From JADKAV01 sp963733395 (GTDB lineage Bacteria > Actinomycetota > Actinomycetes > S36-B12 > UBA10799), in contig CAVTCZ010000008.1 of NCBI GenBank assembly GCA_963733395.1, positions 35,690 through 99,689 of the forward strand: a DNA stretch of 64,000 nucleotides. Reading direction: 5' to 3'. The notes below the pieces were generated by a model that searched no databases, had not been told where the DNA came from, and saw only the letters and a list, made by a program, of their open reading frames with translations. Position 1 is the first letter of the stretch; each line of letters starts with the position of its first letter. Below are positions 26,467-35,897 of the stretch, one piece after another. Position numbers and translations under genes: made by a program.

Positions 26467-28023
26467 TCACCCCAGCGAGGCCGCCAGCGGCCAGGCCACC
26501 GCGCTCGACACGACGAACAGACCCAGCAGCAGCGGCCACACGAACCGCAGGTACTTGTCGTATCCGACCTTCGCGATCGCCAGTCCACCGACCACCACCA
26601 CGCTGGTCGGCGACCACAGCAGGGTCAGTCCGTGGCCCATGATCCACGCCGTGATGGTGGTGGACCGACTGACGCCGGCGAAGTCGGCCAGCGGCGACAG
26701 CAGCGGCATGGCCAGGGCGGCGTGGCCGGAACTCGACGGGATGAGGAACGCCAGCGGGATGTTGATGATCACCGTCACGACGGCGAACACCCCGGAGGAG
26801 GCTCCGGCCACGAGTTGTTCCATCGAGTTGAGGATGGTGTCGAGGGTCTGGGTGTTGTTCATGATCACCGACACCCCACCGGCCAGGAGCACCACCATGG
26901 CCGGACCCATCATGTCGGAGGCGCCGGCGCCGATGAGCCGCACGATCTCCTTCTCGTTCATGCGCGCGACGACCCCCACGATCACCGACGCGATGAGGAA
27001 CAGCATGGCCAACTGCGGGAACCACCAGTTGAGCTCGAACCAGTAGGGCTCGACCAGGGTCTCGTGGCTGACGTAGTAATCGGCCGGCCCGGTGCTGCCG
27101 CCGAAGATCGAGGACCACGGGATGACCGAGAAGATCATGAGCCCGAACGCCAACACCGTGATCACCAGTACCCGCTTCTGCAGGCCGGTGAGGGTGCGGC
27201 TGGTTTCCGGATCCTCGACGTCGTGGGCCATCTGGTCGGTGACGGTCTCGTCCTCGGGCTCCTCCCAACCGACGATCGACGCCGCCGGGTCTTTGCGCAC
27301 CTTCGCCGCGTAGCGCAGCACCCACCCGATCGCCATCGCGGTGAGCAGCACCCACAGGATCAGGCGCAGCACGATCCCGTCGCCGATCGACACCCCCGCC
27401 TCACCGGCGGCCACCCCGATCGAGAAGGGGTTCACCGTCGCGCCCATCACCCCGATCATCGCGCCCAGGATGATCATGGATGCGGTGACCAGCCGGTCGT
27501 AGCCGAGCGCGGTCATCAACGGGATGAACAACGCGTAGAACCCCAGCGTCTCCACCGAGAAGCCCATCGTGGAGCCGAGCAGCGAGAACAGCACCATCAC
27601 CGCGGTGATGAGCAGCCAGCCCTTGGACTGCAGCCGGTGGGCGATACCCGCCACCGCGACCTCCAGGCTGCGGGTCGCGAAGCTGACCGAGATGAAGGCG
27701 CCGATCGCCATGATGAAGACGATCACGCCGATCTGCCCGAACATCGTGCCGAGGGTCTCGGTGTCGACGAACTCGCTGGCGGGATTGAACAGGCCGTAGA
27801 TGCCGTTGATCGGCGCGAGGATGAGTTGCTGGACGTTGGCCCAGCCCTCCAGCGGCGAGGGTACCTGCTGGAACGTGCCGGGGATCGGCGACCCCTCGCC
27901 GTCGAGTTGGTAGCGGCCCGACGGCAGGAAGATCGCGGCCACCCAGACCAGCACGGTGACTATGGCCAGGGTGGTGACCGCACTCGGGAACTCGAACTTC
28001 TTCTTCTTCGTTGCGGTGCTCAC
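26467..28023 (-). CDS. YfcC/C4-dicarboxylate anaerobic carrier family permease
   Basis: 518 residues with about twelve membrane segments. Pattern matches the YfcC family: a long N-terminal loop (SGRYQLDGEGSPIPGTFQQV), GMFGQ-type segments, GSTMGFSVETLGFYALFIPL, LGAMIGVMGATVNPFS, and PSSSGHAALAMPLLSPLAD near the end. Likely moves a carboxylate or amino acid-related anion; substrate unknown. GTG start with TACGTT six bases upstream. Confidence 0.85.
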   Translation of the reverse strand: MSTATKKKKFEFPSAVTTLAIVTVLVWVAAIFLPSGRYQLDGEGSPIPGTFQQVPSPLEGWANVQQLILAPINGIYGLFNPASEFVDTETLGTMFGQIGVIVFIMAIGAFISVSFATRSLEVAVAGIAHRLQSKGWLLITAVMVLFSLLGSTMGFSVETLGFYALFIPLMTALGYDRLVTASMIILGAMIGVMGATVNPFSIGVAAGEAGVSIGDGIVLRLILWVLLTAMAIGWVLRYAAKVRKDPAASIVGWEEPEDETVTDQMAHDVEDPETSRTLTGLQKRVLVITVLAFGLMIFSVIPWSSIFGGSTGPADYYVSHETLVEPYWFELNWWFPQLAMLFLIASVIVGVVARMNEKEIVRLIGAGASDMMGPAMVVLLAGGVSVIMNNTQTLDTILNSMEQLVAGASSGVFAVVTVIINIPLAFLIPSSSGHAALAMPLLSPLADFAGVSRSTTITAWIMGHGLTLLWSPTSVVVVGGLAIAKVGYDKYLRFVWPLLLGLFVVSSAVAWPLAASLG

Positions 28024-28052
28024 GCACGTAACGTACCGACTACCGTGCGGCC
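28024..28052. promoter_or_regulatory. 29-base divergent promoter region with two leaderless -10 elements
   Basis: TACGTT on the minus strand (28035-28030) is six bases from the permease GTG and TACCGT on the plus strand (28041-28046) is six bases from the macrodomain ATG. Two opposing start points thus share 29 bases. Confidence 0.55.
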
Positions 28053-28540
28053 ATGGCGACCTTCATCCTGGGCGACATCACCACGATGGCCGTCGATGCC
28101 GTCGTCAACGCCGCGAACGAGCGGCTCTCCGACGGAGCCGGTGTCAACGGAGCCATCCACCGGGCCGCCGGACCGGAACTGCCCGCAGCCTGCCGCGCGG
28201 TTGCGCCGTGCCCCACCGGGCAGGCCCGGATCACGCCGGGCTTCGGGCTCCCCGCGCGTTTCATCATCCATACCGTCGGGCCGGTCTGGCACGGCGGCGG
28301 TCACGGCGAGGCGCAGTTGCTGGCATCGGCGTACCGCAACTCCCTGGCGGTGGCCGAGCAGCATGGCTTGCACACGATCGCGTTCCCGGCGATCAGTTGC
28401 GGGATCTTCGGCTACCCCGTCGACGAGGCCGCCCGATCGCGGTGGACGCCGTGCGGGACAGCGGGTTGGAGGTCACGTTCGTGCTGTTCACGCCGGAGTT
28501 GCTGGCGGCGTTCGAGGCGGCGGCCAGGCGAACCGAGTAA
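28053..28540 (+). CDS. macrodomain protein, O-acetyl-ADP-ribose deacetylase-like (one frameshift)
   Basis: About 162 residues. Classic macrodomain signature: ILGDITTMAVDAVVNAANER, GAGVNGAIHRAAGPEL, and AFPAISCGIFGYPVDEAA. Binds ADP-ribose and removes acetyl or ADP-ribosyl groups. One C appears to be missing from the run at about 28428-28431 (reading DEAA-PIAVDAVRDSGLEV after correction); the C-terminus VTFVLFTPELLAAFEAA fits the family. Confidence 0.85.
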
Positions 28541-28666
28541 CGGCCGGCCGGCAGGGGTTCTGTCACTGGTCCCCGACCCGCCGGAGCGCGAGGGCAACAA
28601 CGTCACGCTTCACGCGGGCACGGCGACTGCTTGCCGCCGACGGCGAACCGGCGGGACAATGCAGAT

Positions 28667-29864
28667 GTGGCGGCGTCGGCCCCGCAGCGGAGTCCGGACC
28701 CCACGCCTGCAGGGCGCGGGATGGGGACAACACACCCCCACCCCGCTCGCAGACCGTGGATCGACAACCTCAAGGTGCTGCTGATCACGCTGATCATCGC
28801 GATCCACGGAGTCCTCAGTTATGCGGGGACGGTCGAAGTGTGGACCTACACCGAGTTCCGCGAGGTCACGCTCAACCCCGTGACCGAGGCGGTCCTGTTC
28901 GGGCTGGTCGCCCCGTTCGGGTTCTTCATGATCGCCCTGCTCTTCCTGGTGGCCGGGCTGCTGACCCCGGGTTCGGTGCAGCGCAAAGGGGTCCGTCGGT
29001 TCACCACCGACCGCCTGCTGCGGTTGGGAGTACCGTTCCTGGTCTTCGTCTTCCTGCTCGAGCCGACGCTCACCTACGCCCTCGAGCATCCGCTGGGCGA
29101 TGCCCCGGGATCCTGGACGCAGGAGTACCTCGGCGTGGAGAAGAGCCTCGACACCGGCCCGCTGTGGTTCGTCGGGGTGCTGTTGATCTACTCGCTGGCC
29201 TATGCCGCCTGGGTCGCGATCCGGCCCGAGCGAGGACCTCGGGCGCCCACCCCGATCACCTGGCGCCGGTTGCTCGTGATTGCGGCAATCGTCGCGGTGA
29301 GTTCGTTCCTCGTGCGCCTGGTGTATCCCTATGGCTCCGAGGCTGGCCGGTCCGACCTGAATTTCTGGGAATGGCCGGCGTGCATCGCCGCCTTCGCGCT
29401 GGGTGTGGTGGCCACGCGGCAGGGCTGGCTGGAGCAGGTACCGGACCACCTGCGCCGGCAGTGCCGGACCGTGACCCTGTTCGCTCTGGCCGGCATGGCC
29501 TGCCTGCTCCTCGCGGCAGGGGTGGCCGACCGGGTGGAGGCGGCGTTGGGCGGCTGGAACGTGCTCGCCGCCCTGTTCGCAACCCTTGAGGCCCCGCTGA
29601 CGATCTGCGGCCCGGTCTGGCTGCTGGCCGCCGCCCAGCAGACACCTGGACCGTCGCTACCGCTGGGACACCTTCTTCAACCGCGCCTGCTATGCCGCGT
29701 TCATCGTGCAGGGCTTCGTGCTCATCGGGCTGGCCGCGGCGCTGCGGGGGGTGACCGCCCCTGCCGAGATCAAGGCCGTCGTGGTGGCCAGCGGCGGTGT
29801 GGCCGGGTCTTACGCACTGGCCTGGCTGCTGCTGCAGATCCCCGGGGTGAAGCGGGTGCTGTAG
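28667..29864 (+). CDS. acyltransferase 3-family membrane protein (one frameshift)
   Basis: About 399 residues with about ten membrane segments. The N-terminal WIDNLKVLLITLIIAIHGVLS has the conserved histidine of acyltransferase-3 proteins; LDTGPLWFVGVLLIYSLAYA and FNRACYAAFIVQGFVLIGLA are later family landmarks. Start GTG 28667 is supported by GACAAT six bases upstream. One extra base near 29635 shifts the last 75 residues. Transfers acyl groups to an envelope or exported substrate. Confidence 0.78.
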
Positions 29865-29934
29865 TCCGAGCCCAACCGGTCCGACCCCGACCGATGTCAC
29901 GTCTCACGCGGGGGTGGAGGCCGACCCCCGGGAC

Positions 29935-30018
29935 GATTGTGACGAAGGTGCGCCCCCGCCGGCGGTTTCACGAAGGTGACGCCGGGTCGAACGCACAGCC
30001 TGCCACCTCGTGACAATC
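29935..30018. repeat. AAGGTG-core palindrome in a convergent gap
   Basis: GATTGTGACGAAGGTG (29935-29950) is opposed by CCACCTCGTGACAATC (30003-30018); between them is a further TTTCACGAAGGTGACGCC unit and the GGGTCGAACGC stretch that is also present in the copy near 5837. It separates the convergent acyltransferase and coiled-coil genes. Confidence 0.7.
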
Positions 30019-30076
30019 CAGGAATCGTGGTGCATGTGCACTCCAGCCCCGACTCCGGTCGATCGGGTAGACACGC

Positions 30077-30112
30077 CGAAGCGGCCCGGCGGACGATCAC
30101 CGAGCCGCTTCG
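30077..30112 (-). terminator. hairpin after the coiled-coil protein gene
   Basis: CGAAGCGGC and GCCGCTTCG form a perfect 9-bp stem 9 bases past the stop of the minus-strand gene. Confidence 0.55.
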
Positions 30113-30121
30113 CCGAAGGCC

Positions 30122-30952
30122 CTACTGCCCGCTGTTGACCGGCATCTGGTTGATGTAGCCGACGCCTTCGCCGTACTTCGTCTTCACCAGCGCGAACTCA
30201 TCGGCCCGACGCTGCCGGGCGTTCTGCTTCGACTGCTGGTACAACTCGCGCAGCCTGGTCTGCAGGTTCTGGATGTTCGCGTTGGCCCGCTCCGTGGCGT
30301 TCTCGATCTTCTGCGAGTAGCTCTCGCGGGCGTTCTGGGCCTGGTCGTCGTACTTGTTGTTCGCGACGTTCAGGTCGTCGCGCTTCTCTTGGGCCAACGT
30401 GTCGAGTTGGTCCTGGATCGCGCTGATCTCCTCGCGCAGGTTCTCCCGGATCACCGGGTTCTTCGCCTTGGCCAACTTCTTGCGCGCCTTCGTCAACTGC
30501 TTGTTCAGGTTCTGTTGCTTCGAGGCGTAACTGGAGTTGATCCGGGCGATCGCGGCGCGGCGGTCGGCGGCGATGGCGTTCAGGCGAGCCTGTCGCGCGG
30601 ACTTCAACTGGGCGATCTGCGAGTTGCGGCGCTGCTTGAGCACCACCACCTTGGCCTTGCGGTTGTCCCGGCGCTGCTTGGCCTGGCTGAGTTGGTCCTG
30701 GTACAGAACCCTCACCTTGGCGCTGGCCTTGGCGCGCTTCTTCGACAGTTCGCTGCGGTACTTGCTGATCTGCGCGGGGGTCTGCTGCTGGGACTTCTCG
30801 GAGTTCAATTCGGAGACGTAGGCCTTCAGCGCCTGGTACTCCTTGGTGCTGCGGATGGAGGGGGTACCGGCGTTCGCGGCCGGTGCCGCGGAGAACACCA
30901 AGGCGGGTGTGACGAACAGGGCAACGGCGGTGGCAAGCAGGCGACTTCGCAT
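30122..30952 (-). CDS. exported coiled-coil protein, unknown function
   Basis: 276 residues. Signal peptide MRSRLLATAVALFVTPALVF ending near AANAG, then about 230 residues almost free of proline and rich in Lys, Gln, Arg and Ala in heptad-like order (for example KAKVVVLKQRRNSQIAQLKS), so a long coiled coil outside the membrane. The last residues (KYGEGVGYINQMPVNSGQ) are non-helical. No family recognised. ATG preceded by TACCTT and six bases. Confidence 0.8.
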   Translation of the reverse strand: MRSRLLATAVALFVTPALVFSAAPAANAGTPSIRSTKEYQALKAYVSELNSEKSQQQTPAQISKYRSELSKKRAKASAKVRVLYQDQLSQAKQRRDNRKAKVVVLKQRRNSQIAQLKSARQARLNAIAADRRAAIARINSSYASKQQNLNKQLTKARKKLAKAKNPVIRENLREEISAIQDQLDTLAQEKRDDLNVANNKYDDQAQNARESYSQKIENATERANANIQNLQTRLRELYQQSKQNARQRRADEFALVKTKYGEGVGYINQMPVNSGQ

Positions 30953-31089
30953 TCCCCGAAGGTAGCGCTGCGTGCCCGGCCGATGTCGGGTTTGTCGCCA
31001 CCTGGTGCGGTTATCGGTCGAACAGCGGAGAGCGGCGACCCATCTGCGTCACGGTCCGTAGTCGGGCGGATTCCGCTACGCTGGCCGCC

Positions 31090-32922
31090 GTGCCTGCACC
31101 CGCCCGAACCCTGCGCGTGGTCGGTGCGCTGCTGCTCGTCGCCGAGGCACTGCTCGTGGTCCACCCGGTGCTGGCGGTGTCGAACTTCTTCGTCGGCGCC
31201 GGCGTGCTCGGCAAGTCGCTGGCATATGTCCGCGTCGGCGACGTCAGCGCCCAGGGCCTGTTGTACCTGGCCAGTCCGCTGCTGGTCCTGCTCCTGCTGC
31301 TGGCCGCCTGGGGCGTCGGCCACACCGCCCGCGGGATCGGCGCGCTGGTGCTGCAACCCACGGTGCTGCTGTTCGCGGCGCTGCCCCTGCTCCGGCCCAT
31401 GGGCGTACTCCCGCAACTGCTGGGGGCCGTGGCCATCGCAACCACGGCCGTTCTCGTGGCGCTCATCGTCGGCTCCCGGCGCGACGATGGCACCCGGCAC
31501 CGCTGGTGGTGGCTGGCCGGCTTCGCCGCCGCGGCCCTGGTGGTCGCCGGTTTCAACGCCGCCTCCCGCTCGCTGCCCTTCGATCCCACGGCCGCACTGG
31601 CCCCGGCGAGTTCGGGCAGCAACGAGGCGCGGGCGATCCTGCCCGACCCCGAGGTCCCGCAGAACCCGGCGCTGGCGGACAACCCGTTCAACAGCATCCA
31701 CAACGACGCCTGGGCCACCGACTCCTACGCCCTGCCCGCCCCGGAGGACCCGACCGGCGCGCGCGTGGAGTCGCTGTTCACCGGCGGCGACTGCGCCACG
31801 ATCACGTTCGATTCCCGCGGCCGCCTGGTCACCCTGTGCTCGACCTTGACCCGGGTCGTCGCCTACGTCCTCAACCCCGCGTCCCTGCAGGTCATCGACA
31901 CCCGGGTGGTGGGGGAACGCCGGCCCAGCCTCACCGACTTCTCCGGCGGCGGCTACTTCGTGCTGGACGCGGCCGACCGTATCGTCTTCCCGGCCCGGGG
32001 TGGCATCGTGGCGATCCTGGACACCACCGCAGGCCTGCCGGAGGACGCCAGCTACGACGTCTCCGCGACCCTGCGCCCGGACGAGCAGGTGACCTCGGTC
32101 CTGCCCGACTGGCAAGGGCGCTATTGGTACGTCGGCAGCCTCGGCACCGTCGGTGTGGTCGATGACGGCAGGCCGACTGCGATCAACCTCGACGGCGAGG
32201 ACATCGAGAACTCGTTCGCGGTCACCGAGGACGGCGTGTACGTCGTCACCGGCGCAGCGCTCTACCGGCTGGAGGCCGACGCCACCGGCGCACCGCGGGT
32301 CGCCTGGCGCACCCCGTACGACACAGGCACCCGGCAGAAGCCGGGGCAGACCAGCCGGGCGTCCGGGACGACCCCCACCATCGTGGGAGACGCCGTGGCG
32401 ATCACCGACAACGCCGACCCGCAGATGAACGTCGTCGTGGCCGACCGGGAGACCGGCGAAGTGACCTGCAAGGCGCCGGTCTTCGCCCCCGACGCCAGCG
32501 CCAGCGAGAACTCCCTGATCGCGATCGACGGCACGCTCGTGGTGGAGAACAACTACGGCTACAAGCCCGCCGTGCTGTCGACCAGCGCCGGGCACAGCAC
32601 CGAACCGGGACTGGCCGCAGTCGCCGCCGAGGACTGCCGGGTGCTGTGGGAGAACACCGACATCCACATTCCGTCACTGGTGTCCAAGGCCACGAGTATC
32701 GGCGGCCTCGTGCTGACCTACACCAAACCGCCGAATGCGCTGGGCGTGGATGCCTGGTACTTCACAGGCGTGGACGTGCAGACCGGGGAGGTGGTCTGGA
32801 CCCGCCGGGCCGGGGCGGGTACGCCGTTCAACAACCACTACGCCGCGGCGTACCTGAACAGCACCGGCGACCTGTTCGTGGGCACGCTCAACGGCCTGAC
32901 GGTCCTGCGGTCGGTCCGATGA
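31090..32922 (+). CDS. membrane-anchored beta-propeller-like protein, unknown function
   Basis: 610 residues: four to five membrane segments in the first 165 residues (LRVVGALLLVAEALLVVHPV and following), then an extracytoplasmic domain of about 440 residues with repeated short beta motifs (TFDSRGRLVTLCSTLTRVVA, YVLNPASLQVIDTRVVG, WQGRYWYVGSLGTVGVVDDG, VDVQTGEVVWTRRAGAG) like a PQQ/quinoprotein-type propeller. No catalytic residues identified. GTG start with TACGCT seven bases before it. The stop overlaps the next gene (ATGA). Confidence 0.7.
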   Translation: MPAPARTLRVVGALLLVAEALLVVHPVLAVSNFFVGAGVLGKSLAYVRVGDVSAQGLLYLASPLLVLLLLLAAWGVGHTARGIGALVLQPTVLLFAALPLLRPMGVLPQLLGAVAIATTAVLVALIVGSRRDDGTRHRWWWLAGFAAAALVVAGFNAASRSLPFDPTAALAPASSGSNEARAILPDPEVPQNPALADNPFNSIHNDAWATDSYALPAPEDPTGARVESLFTGGDCATITFDSRGRLVTLCSTLTRVVAYVLNPASLQVIDTRVVGERRPSLTDFSGGGYFVLDAADRIVFPARGGIVAILDTTAGLPEDASYDVSATLRPDEQVTSVLPDWQGRYWYVGSLGTVGVVDDGRPTAINLDGEDIENSFAVTEDGVYVVTGAALYRLEADATGAPRVAWRTPYDTGTRQKPGQTSRASGTTPTIVGDAVAITDNADPQMNVVVADRETGEVTCKAPVFAPDASASENSLIAIDGTLVVENNYGYKPAVLSTSAGHSTEPGLAAVAAEDCRVLWENTDIHIPSLVSKATSIGGLVLTYTKPPNALGVDAWYFTGVDVQTGEVVWTRRAGAGTPFNNHYAAAYLNSTGDLFVGTLNGLTVLRSVR

Positions 32923-34265
32923 AGGTCCTGAAGTGGGTGGGCATCACCGTGCTGGCCCTGATCGTGGCGGTCGGCTTGTTCGCGGTGCTGCCTCCCGGCC
33001 GCGCACTCATCGCCGAGAAGTTGACGCTCAAGCGGGGGGCCGAGGCATACCTGATCGGCTACCCGCTGGTCACGATGGAGCGCACCCGGGAGGCGCTGGT
33101 CCAGCCGCCGGCTCGGATGAACGCCTTCACCCACGCCCGGTATCTACCCGACGGGCAGAGCAGCGTCTACGTCGTCGCCCCGAGCCGCGACACCGTCTAC
33201 TCCAGCGCGTGGCTGGACCTGTCGAGGGGTCCGCTGCTCATCGAACAGCCGGACATGGGCGACCGCTTCTGGCTGATGCCGGTGATGGACGCCTGGACCA
33301 ACGTCTTCGCCGACCCGGGCACGCGCACGCTGGGCAGCGGCCCGCACACGTTCCTCATCGCCGGGCCCGGATGGGACGGCGAGGCGCCGGCCGGAGCACT
33401 GGTGTACCGCTCGCCGACCAACCTGGCGTGGGCCATCCTGCGGATCCAGACGGACCCGGACCTCGCCGGCATCGCACGCCTGCAGGAGGGCTTCCGGATC
33501 GCCCCCCTGTCCGATCCGCAGGCGTACACCGAACCGGACGTGGCGCAGCGCCCACGTACGAACATCGATGTCCGGGCGCAGGTCGACGCCTTGAGCGGGG
33601 AGCAGTTCTTCGATGAACTCGCCGCGGCGATGGCGACCACGCCGCTGAGCCCGCCGGATCCCGACGCCGCCGCGGCGCTCGAGCGGATCGGGGTGACGCC
33701 GGGGCAGTTCGATCCGGCCGGCTTGAGCGACGCGCAGCGCGAGGGACTGGCTGACGTGCCGGGGCGGGTGCAGGAGGGCATGACGGCGGCATTCGAATCC
33801 GGTGAGGCCGGCACCATCAACAACGGGTGGCGCATCCCGCCGATGACCCTGGGTGCCTACGGCAGCGACTACCCGGTGCGGGCCGTGGTCGCCCGCGAGG
33901 GGCTCGGCGCGAACCTGCCCGCGGACGCCGTCTACGCCTCGACCAGCGTGGATGCCGCAGGTGAGCCGCTGACCGGTGGCCGGACCTACTCGATCGATAT
34001 GCCGGCTGACGTCCCGGTGCGGGCCTTCTGGTCGGTGACCCTGTACGACTCGCGCGGGAACCTGCTGCCGGGCCCGGCGCAGGGCTTGTCGGTGTCGGAC
34101 ACGGCGGGGCGCATCGTCATCTCGCCGGACCGCCCGCCGGATGCGGCCGGGTCCTGGCTGCGGGCACCGGAGACCGGGCCGTTCCGACTGGTGATGCGGC
34201 TCTACTGGCCCGAGCAGTCGGTGCTGGACGGCCAGTGGGCCTTCCCGCCGGTCGAGCCCGGGTGA
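32919..34265 (+). CDS. DUF1254/DUF1214 domain protein
   Basis: 448 residues. One N-terminal membrane segment (WVGITVLALIVAVGLFAVLP), then a DUF1254 domain (YPLVTMERTREA, FTHARYLPDGQSSVYVVAPS, DTVYSSAWLDLSRGPLLIE) and a C-terminal DUF1214 domain (ADVPVRAFWSVTLYDSRGNL, LRAPETGPFRLVMRLYWPEQ). Widespread, biochemically undefined exported domain pair. Translationally coupled to the propeller protein, so both probably work at the outer face of the membrane. Confidence 0.85.
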   Translation: MKVLKWVGITVLALIVAVGLFAVLPPGRALIAEKLTLKRGAEAYLIGYPLVTMERTREALVQPPARMNAFTHARYLPDGQSSVYVVAPSRDTVYSSAWLDLSRGPLLIEQPDMGDRFWLMPVMDAWTNVFADPGTRTLGSGPHTFLIAGPGWDGEAPAGALVYRSPTNLAWAILRIQTDPDLAGIARLQEGFRIAPLSDPQAYTEPDVAQRPRTNIDVRAQVDALSGEQFFDELAAAMATTPLSPPDPDAAAALERIGVTPGQFDPAGLSDAQREGLADVPGRVQEGMTAAFESGEAGTINNGWRIPPMTLGAYGSDYPVRAVVAREGLGANLPADAVYASTSVDAAGEPLTGGRTYSIDMPADVPVRAFWSVTLYDSRGNLLPGPAQGLSVSDTAGRIVISPDRPPDAAGSWLRAPETGPFRLVMRLYWPEQSVLDGQWAFPPVEPG

Positions 34266-34272
34266 CATGCCG

Positions 34273-34803
34273 TCACGCCGGCACCTCCACCTCCAGCGTG
34301 ACCACTACCTCGTCGGCGACCTTCAACTGACCGAGCATCAGTGAGTAGGCCTTGACACCGAAGTCCGACTGCCGGACCGGGATCGATGCCGTGGCCAGGC
34401 CCTGATCGACCGCCACCTCGGCGGTGAGCGGCTGCGTCACGCCGTGGATGCTGAGCGCGCCGCGCAGCGCGACCCGGTCGCCGGTCACCTCGACCGACTC
34501 CGACACGAACGTCACCTCGGGGTGGTTCTTGGAGTCCAGGGTCTTGCCCGCGTTGCGCAGGATCACCTGCTTGTCCACCGGCGTCAGCGGGGTCAGGCCA
34601 CCACTGCCCGAGACCACCCGCAGGCTCGGGAGGTTGGCGCGGAAGGTGACTGCCGCGGGCGTGTCGCCGGCCATCTCCACGTCGATCGCCCACTGCTGGA
34701 CCTCGATGACCAGCCGGTGGCCCATCCGGGCCGCCGAGCCGGTGACATCCGTCCGGATCGCCACTGTGCCCGCCGTCAACTCCACGACTGCCACTGTAGT
34801 CAC
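34273..34803 (-). CDS. YceI family protein
   Basis: 176 residues from GTG 34803, which overlaps the stop of the DUF429 gene (GTGA). Lipocalin-like YceI pattern: VELTAGTVAIRTDVTGSAAR at the start, FRANLPSLRVVSGSGGLTPL, KTLDSKNHPEVTFVSESVEV, LSIHGVTQPLTAEVAV. The family binds polyisoprenoids or amphiphiles; no signal peptide is present here, so it is probably cytoplasmic. Confidence 0.85.
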   Translation of the reverse strand: MTTVAVVELTAGTVAIRTDVTGSAARMGHRLVIEVQQWAIDVEMAGDTPAAVTFRANLPSLRVVSGSGGLTPLTPVDKQVILRNAGKTLDSKNHPEVTFVSESVEVTGDRVALRGALSIHGVTQPLTAEVAVDQGLATASIPVRQSDFGVKAYSLMLGQLKVADEVVVTLEVEVPA

Positions 34804-35438
34804 GCCCAGATCAGCGGACCGGTGCCCGAAGCCGGGAAGCGGCGGGCCTGACCCGCGGCCACCCGCCGGGCGCTCAAGGCCGCGGCGGCGGCGTCCAGCG
34901 TGTCGTCGGCCGCCGCCCACCCCGTCGACTCCCACGCCAGCGGCTGCAGGCCCTGCGCTTCGAGGATCCGCACCCGCTCCCGCATCCCGGCCCACGTCTT
35001 CTTGCGGTACCGGGCCGGCCCGAGCACGGCGAAGGTGGTCTCCGGGTGCACCTCCACGAGGTCCACCGAAGCCGGCGCGGCGGCCACCTCGGCGATCTTG
35101 TGCCGCAAGGCGAAAGCCTGCGCCGACACCCCCTTGCCGCCCAGTTCCCGGTTGAGCCGGGTCGCCTCGGCCTGGGTGGCGCACGCCAGCGCCGCCCGGG
35201 TGGGCGTGATGAACAAGCTGGCCCGGCGGGCACCGAGGAACTCGCGCACCGCCAGGTCGCACTCCCGTTCGCCGGTCTCGGGCGCGTCGATGGGCATGTC
35301 GACACCGACGGTGGTCACGCCCATGTCCCGCAGTTGTCGCAGCAGGTCGGCGAACTCGGTGCAGCCCTCCAGCAACCGTTCCTGCGGGAGTACCAGAGCC
35401 ACCCACCCCTGGCGGCAGCCGTCCACGCCTGCGTACAT
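34800..35438 (-). CDS. DUF429 family protein
   Basis: 212 residues starting MYAGVDGCRQGWVALVL, the DUF429 hallmark, with VTTVGVDMPIDAPETGERECD and a VEVHPETTFAVLG segment; an RNase H-like nuclease fold is predicted for the family. ATG 35438 preceded by CACAAT six bases upstream. Overlaps the YceI gene by four bases. Upstream lies a repeat array. Confidence 0.8.
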   Translation of the reverse strand: MYAGVDGCRQGWVALVLPQERLLEGCTEFADLLRQLRDMGVTTVGVDMPIDAPETGERECDLAVREFLGARRASLFITPTRAALACATQAEATRLNRELGGKGVSAQAFALRHKIAEVAAAPASVDLVEVHPETTFAVLGPARYRKKTWAGMRERVRILEAQGLQPLAWESTGWAAADDTLDAAAAALSARRVAAGQARRFPASGTGPLIWA

Positions 35439-35510
35439 GCCGCCATTGTGCGCGGTGGCCCGCCAACAGTCGTCCTTGTGACGAAATCGCACGGACACGC
35501 CGCGGGTGGC

Positions 35511-35677
35511 CCGCGACTGTTGCACCGTTGTCGCCCAGCTCCCGCGACTGTTGCACCGTTGTCGGTTTCGCGCCCCCGCAACCAGCAACCGCGCAACACT
35601 CGCACCCGAGGACCAGCAACCGCGCAACACTCGCATCAGGGGCGACCCCAACCCCCGCGACTGTTGCACCGTTGTCG
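35511..35677. repeat. inverted repeat array, copy 2 (31-bp period, five units)
   Basis: Forward units CCGCGACTGTTGCACCGTTG(TCG) at 35511-35533 and 35542-35564; inverted units CCAGCAACCGCGCAACACTC(GC) at 35582-35603 and 35613-35634; a fifth, forward, unit at 35655-35677. The start-to-start distance is 31 in both pairs. It fills most of the 444-base gap between the divergent DUF429 gene and the PocR regulator; I see no gene in that gap. Confidence 0.9.
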
Positions 35678-35853
35678 GTTCGGGCCGGAACCACCCGCCC
35701 GCGCCGGGCGAACAGCCACGCCGACGGTTAAGGCCGGCCGTCCCCGGGCCTGCCTGAGCCACAACACAATCGCCGAGCGATCAACCATCGGAATCCGGGG
35801 TCGGCCATGCCCGGCCAGGTCCGCGGGACAACCCCACCCCCCGCCGCACAAAC

Positions 35854-35897
35854 GTATGCAGGATAGGCGTATGCTGCATTACATGCAGAGTATGCAG
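35854..35897 (+). promoter_or_regulatory. operator cluster and -10 of the sulfur-relay operon
   Basis: GTATGCAG (35854), GTATGCTG (35869) and GTATGCAG (35890) are three near-identical octamers, and CTGCAT-TAC-ATGCAG (35874-35888) is a perfect palindrome between them, overlapping the start codon. TATGCT at 35870-35875 is seven bases from the ATG at 35883 and could be the -10 of a leaderless transcript. The arrangement suggests autoregulation by the HTH protein encoded next. Confidence 0.6.

Noticed and set aside
26290..29589. A 1,099-codon plus-strand open frame
   Set aside because: Antisense to the YfcC carrier and out of frame with the macrodomain and acyltransferase genes; rich in His/Asp/Gln/Arg, typical of the complement of a membrane-protein gene.
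35511..35677. CRISPR array
   Set aside because: Units repeat at 31 bases but with only 8-base, partly conserved linkers, and half the units are inverted; no cas genes.
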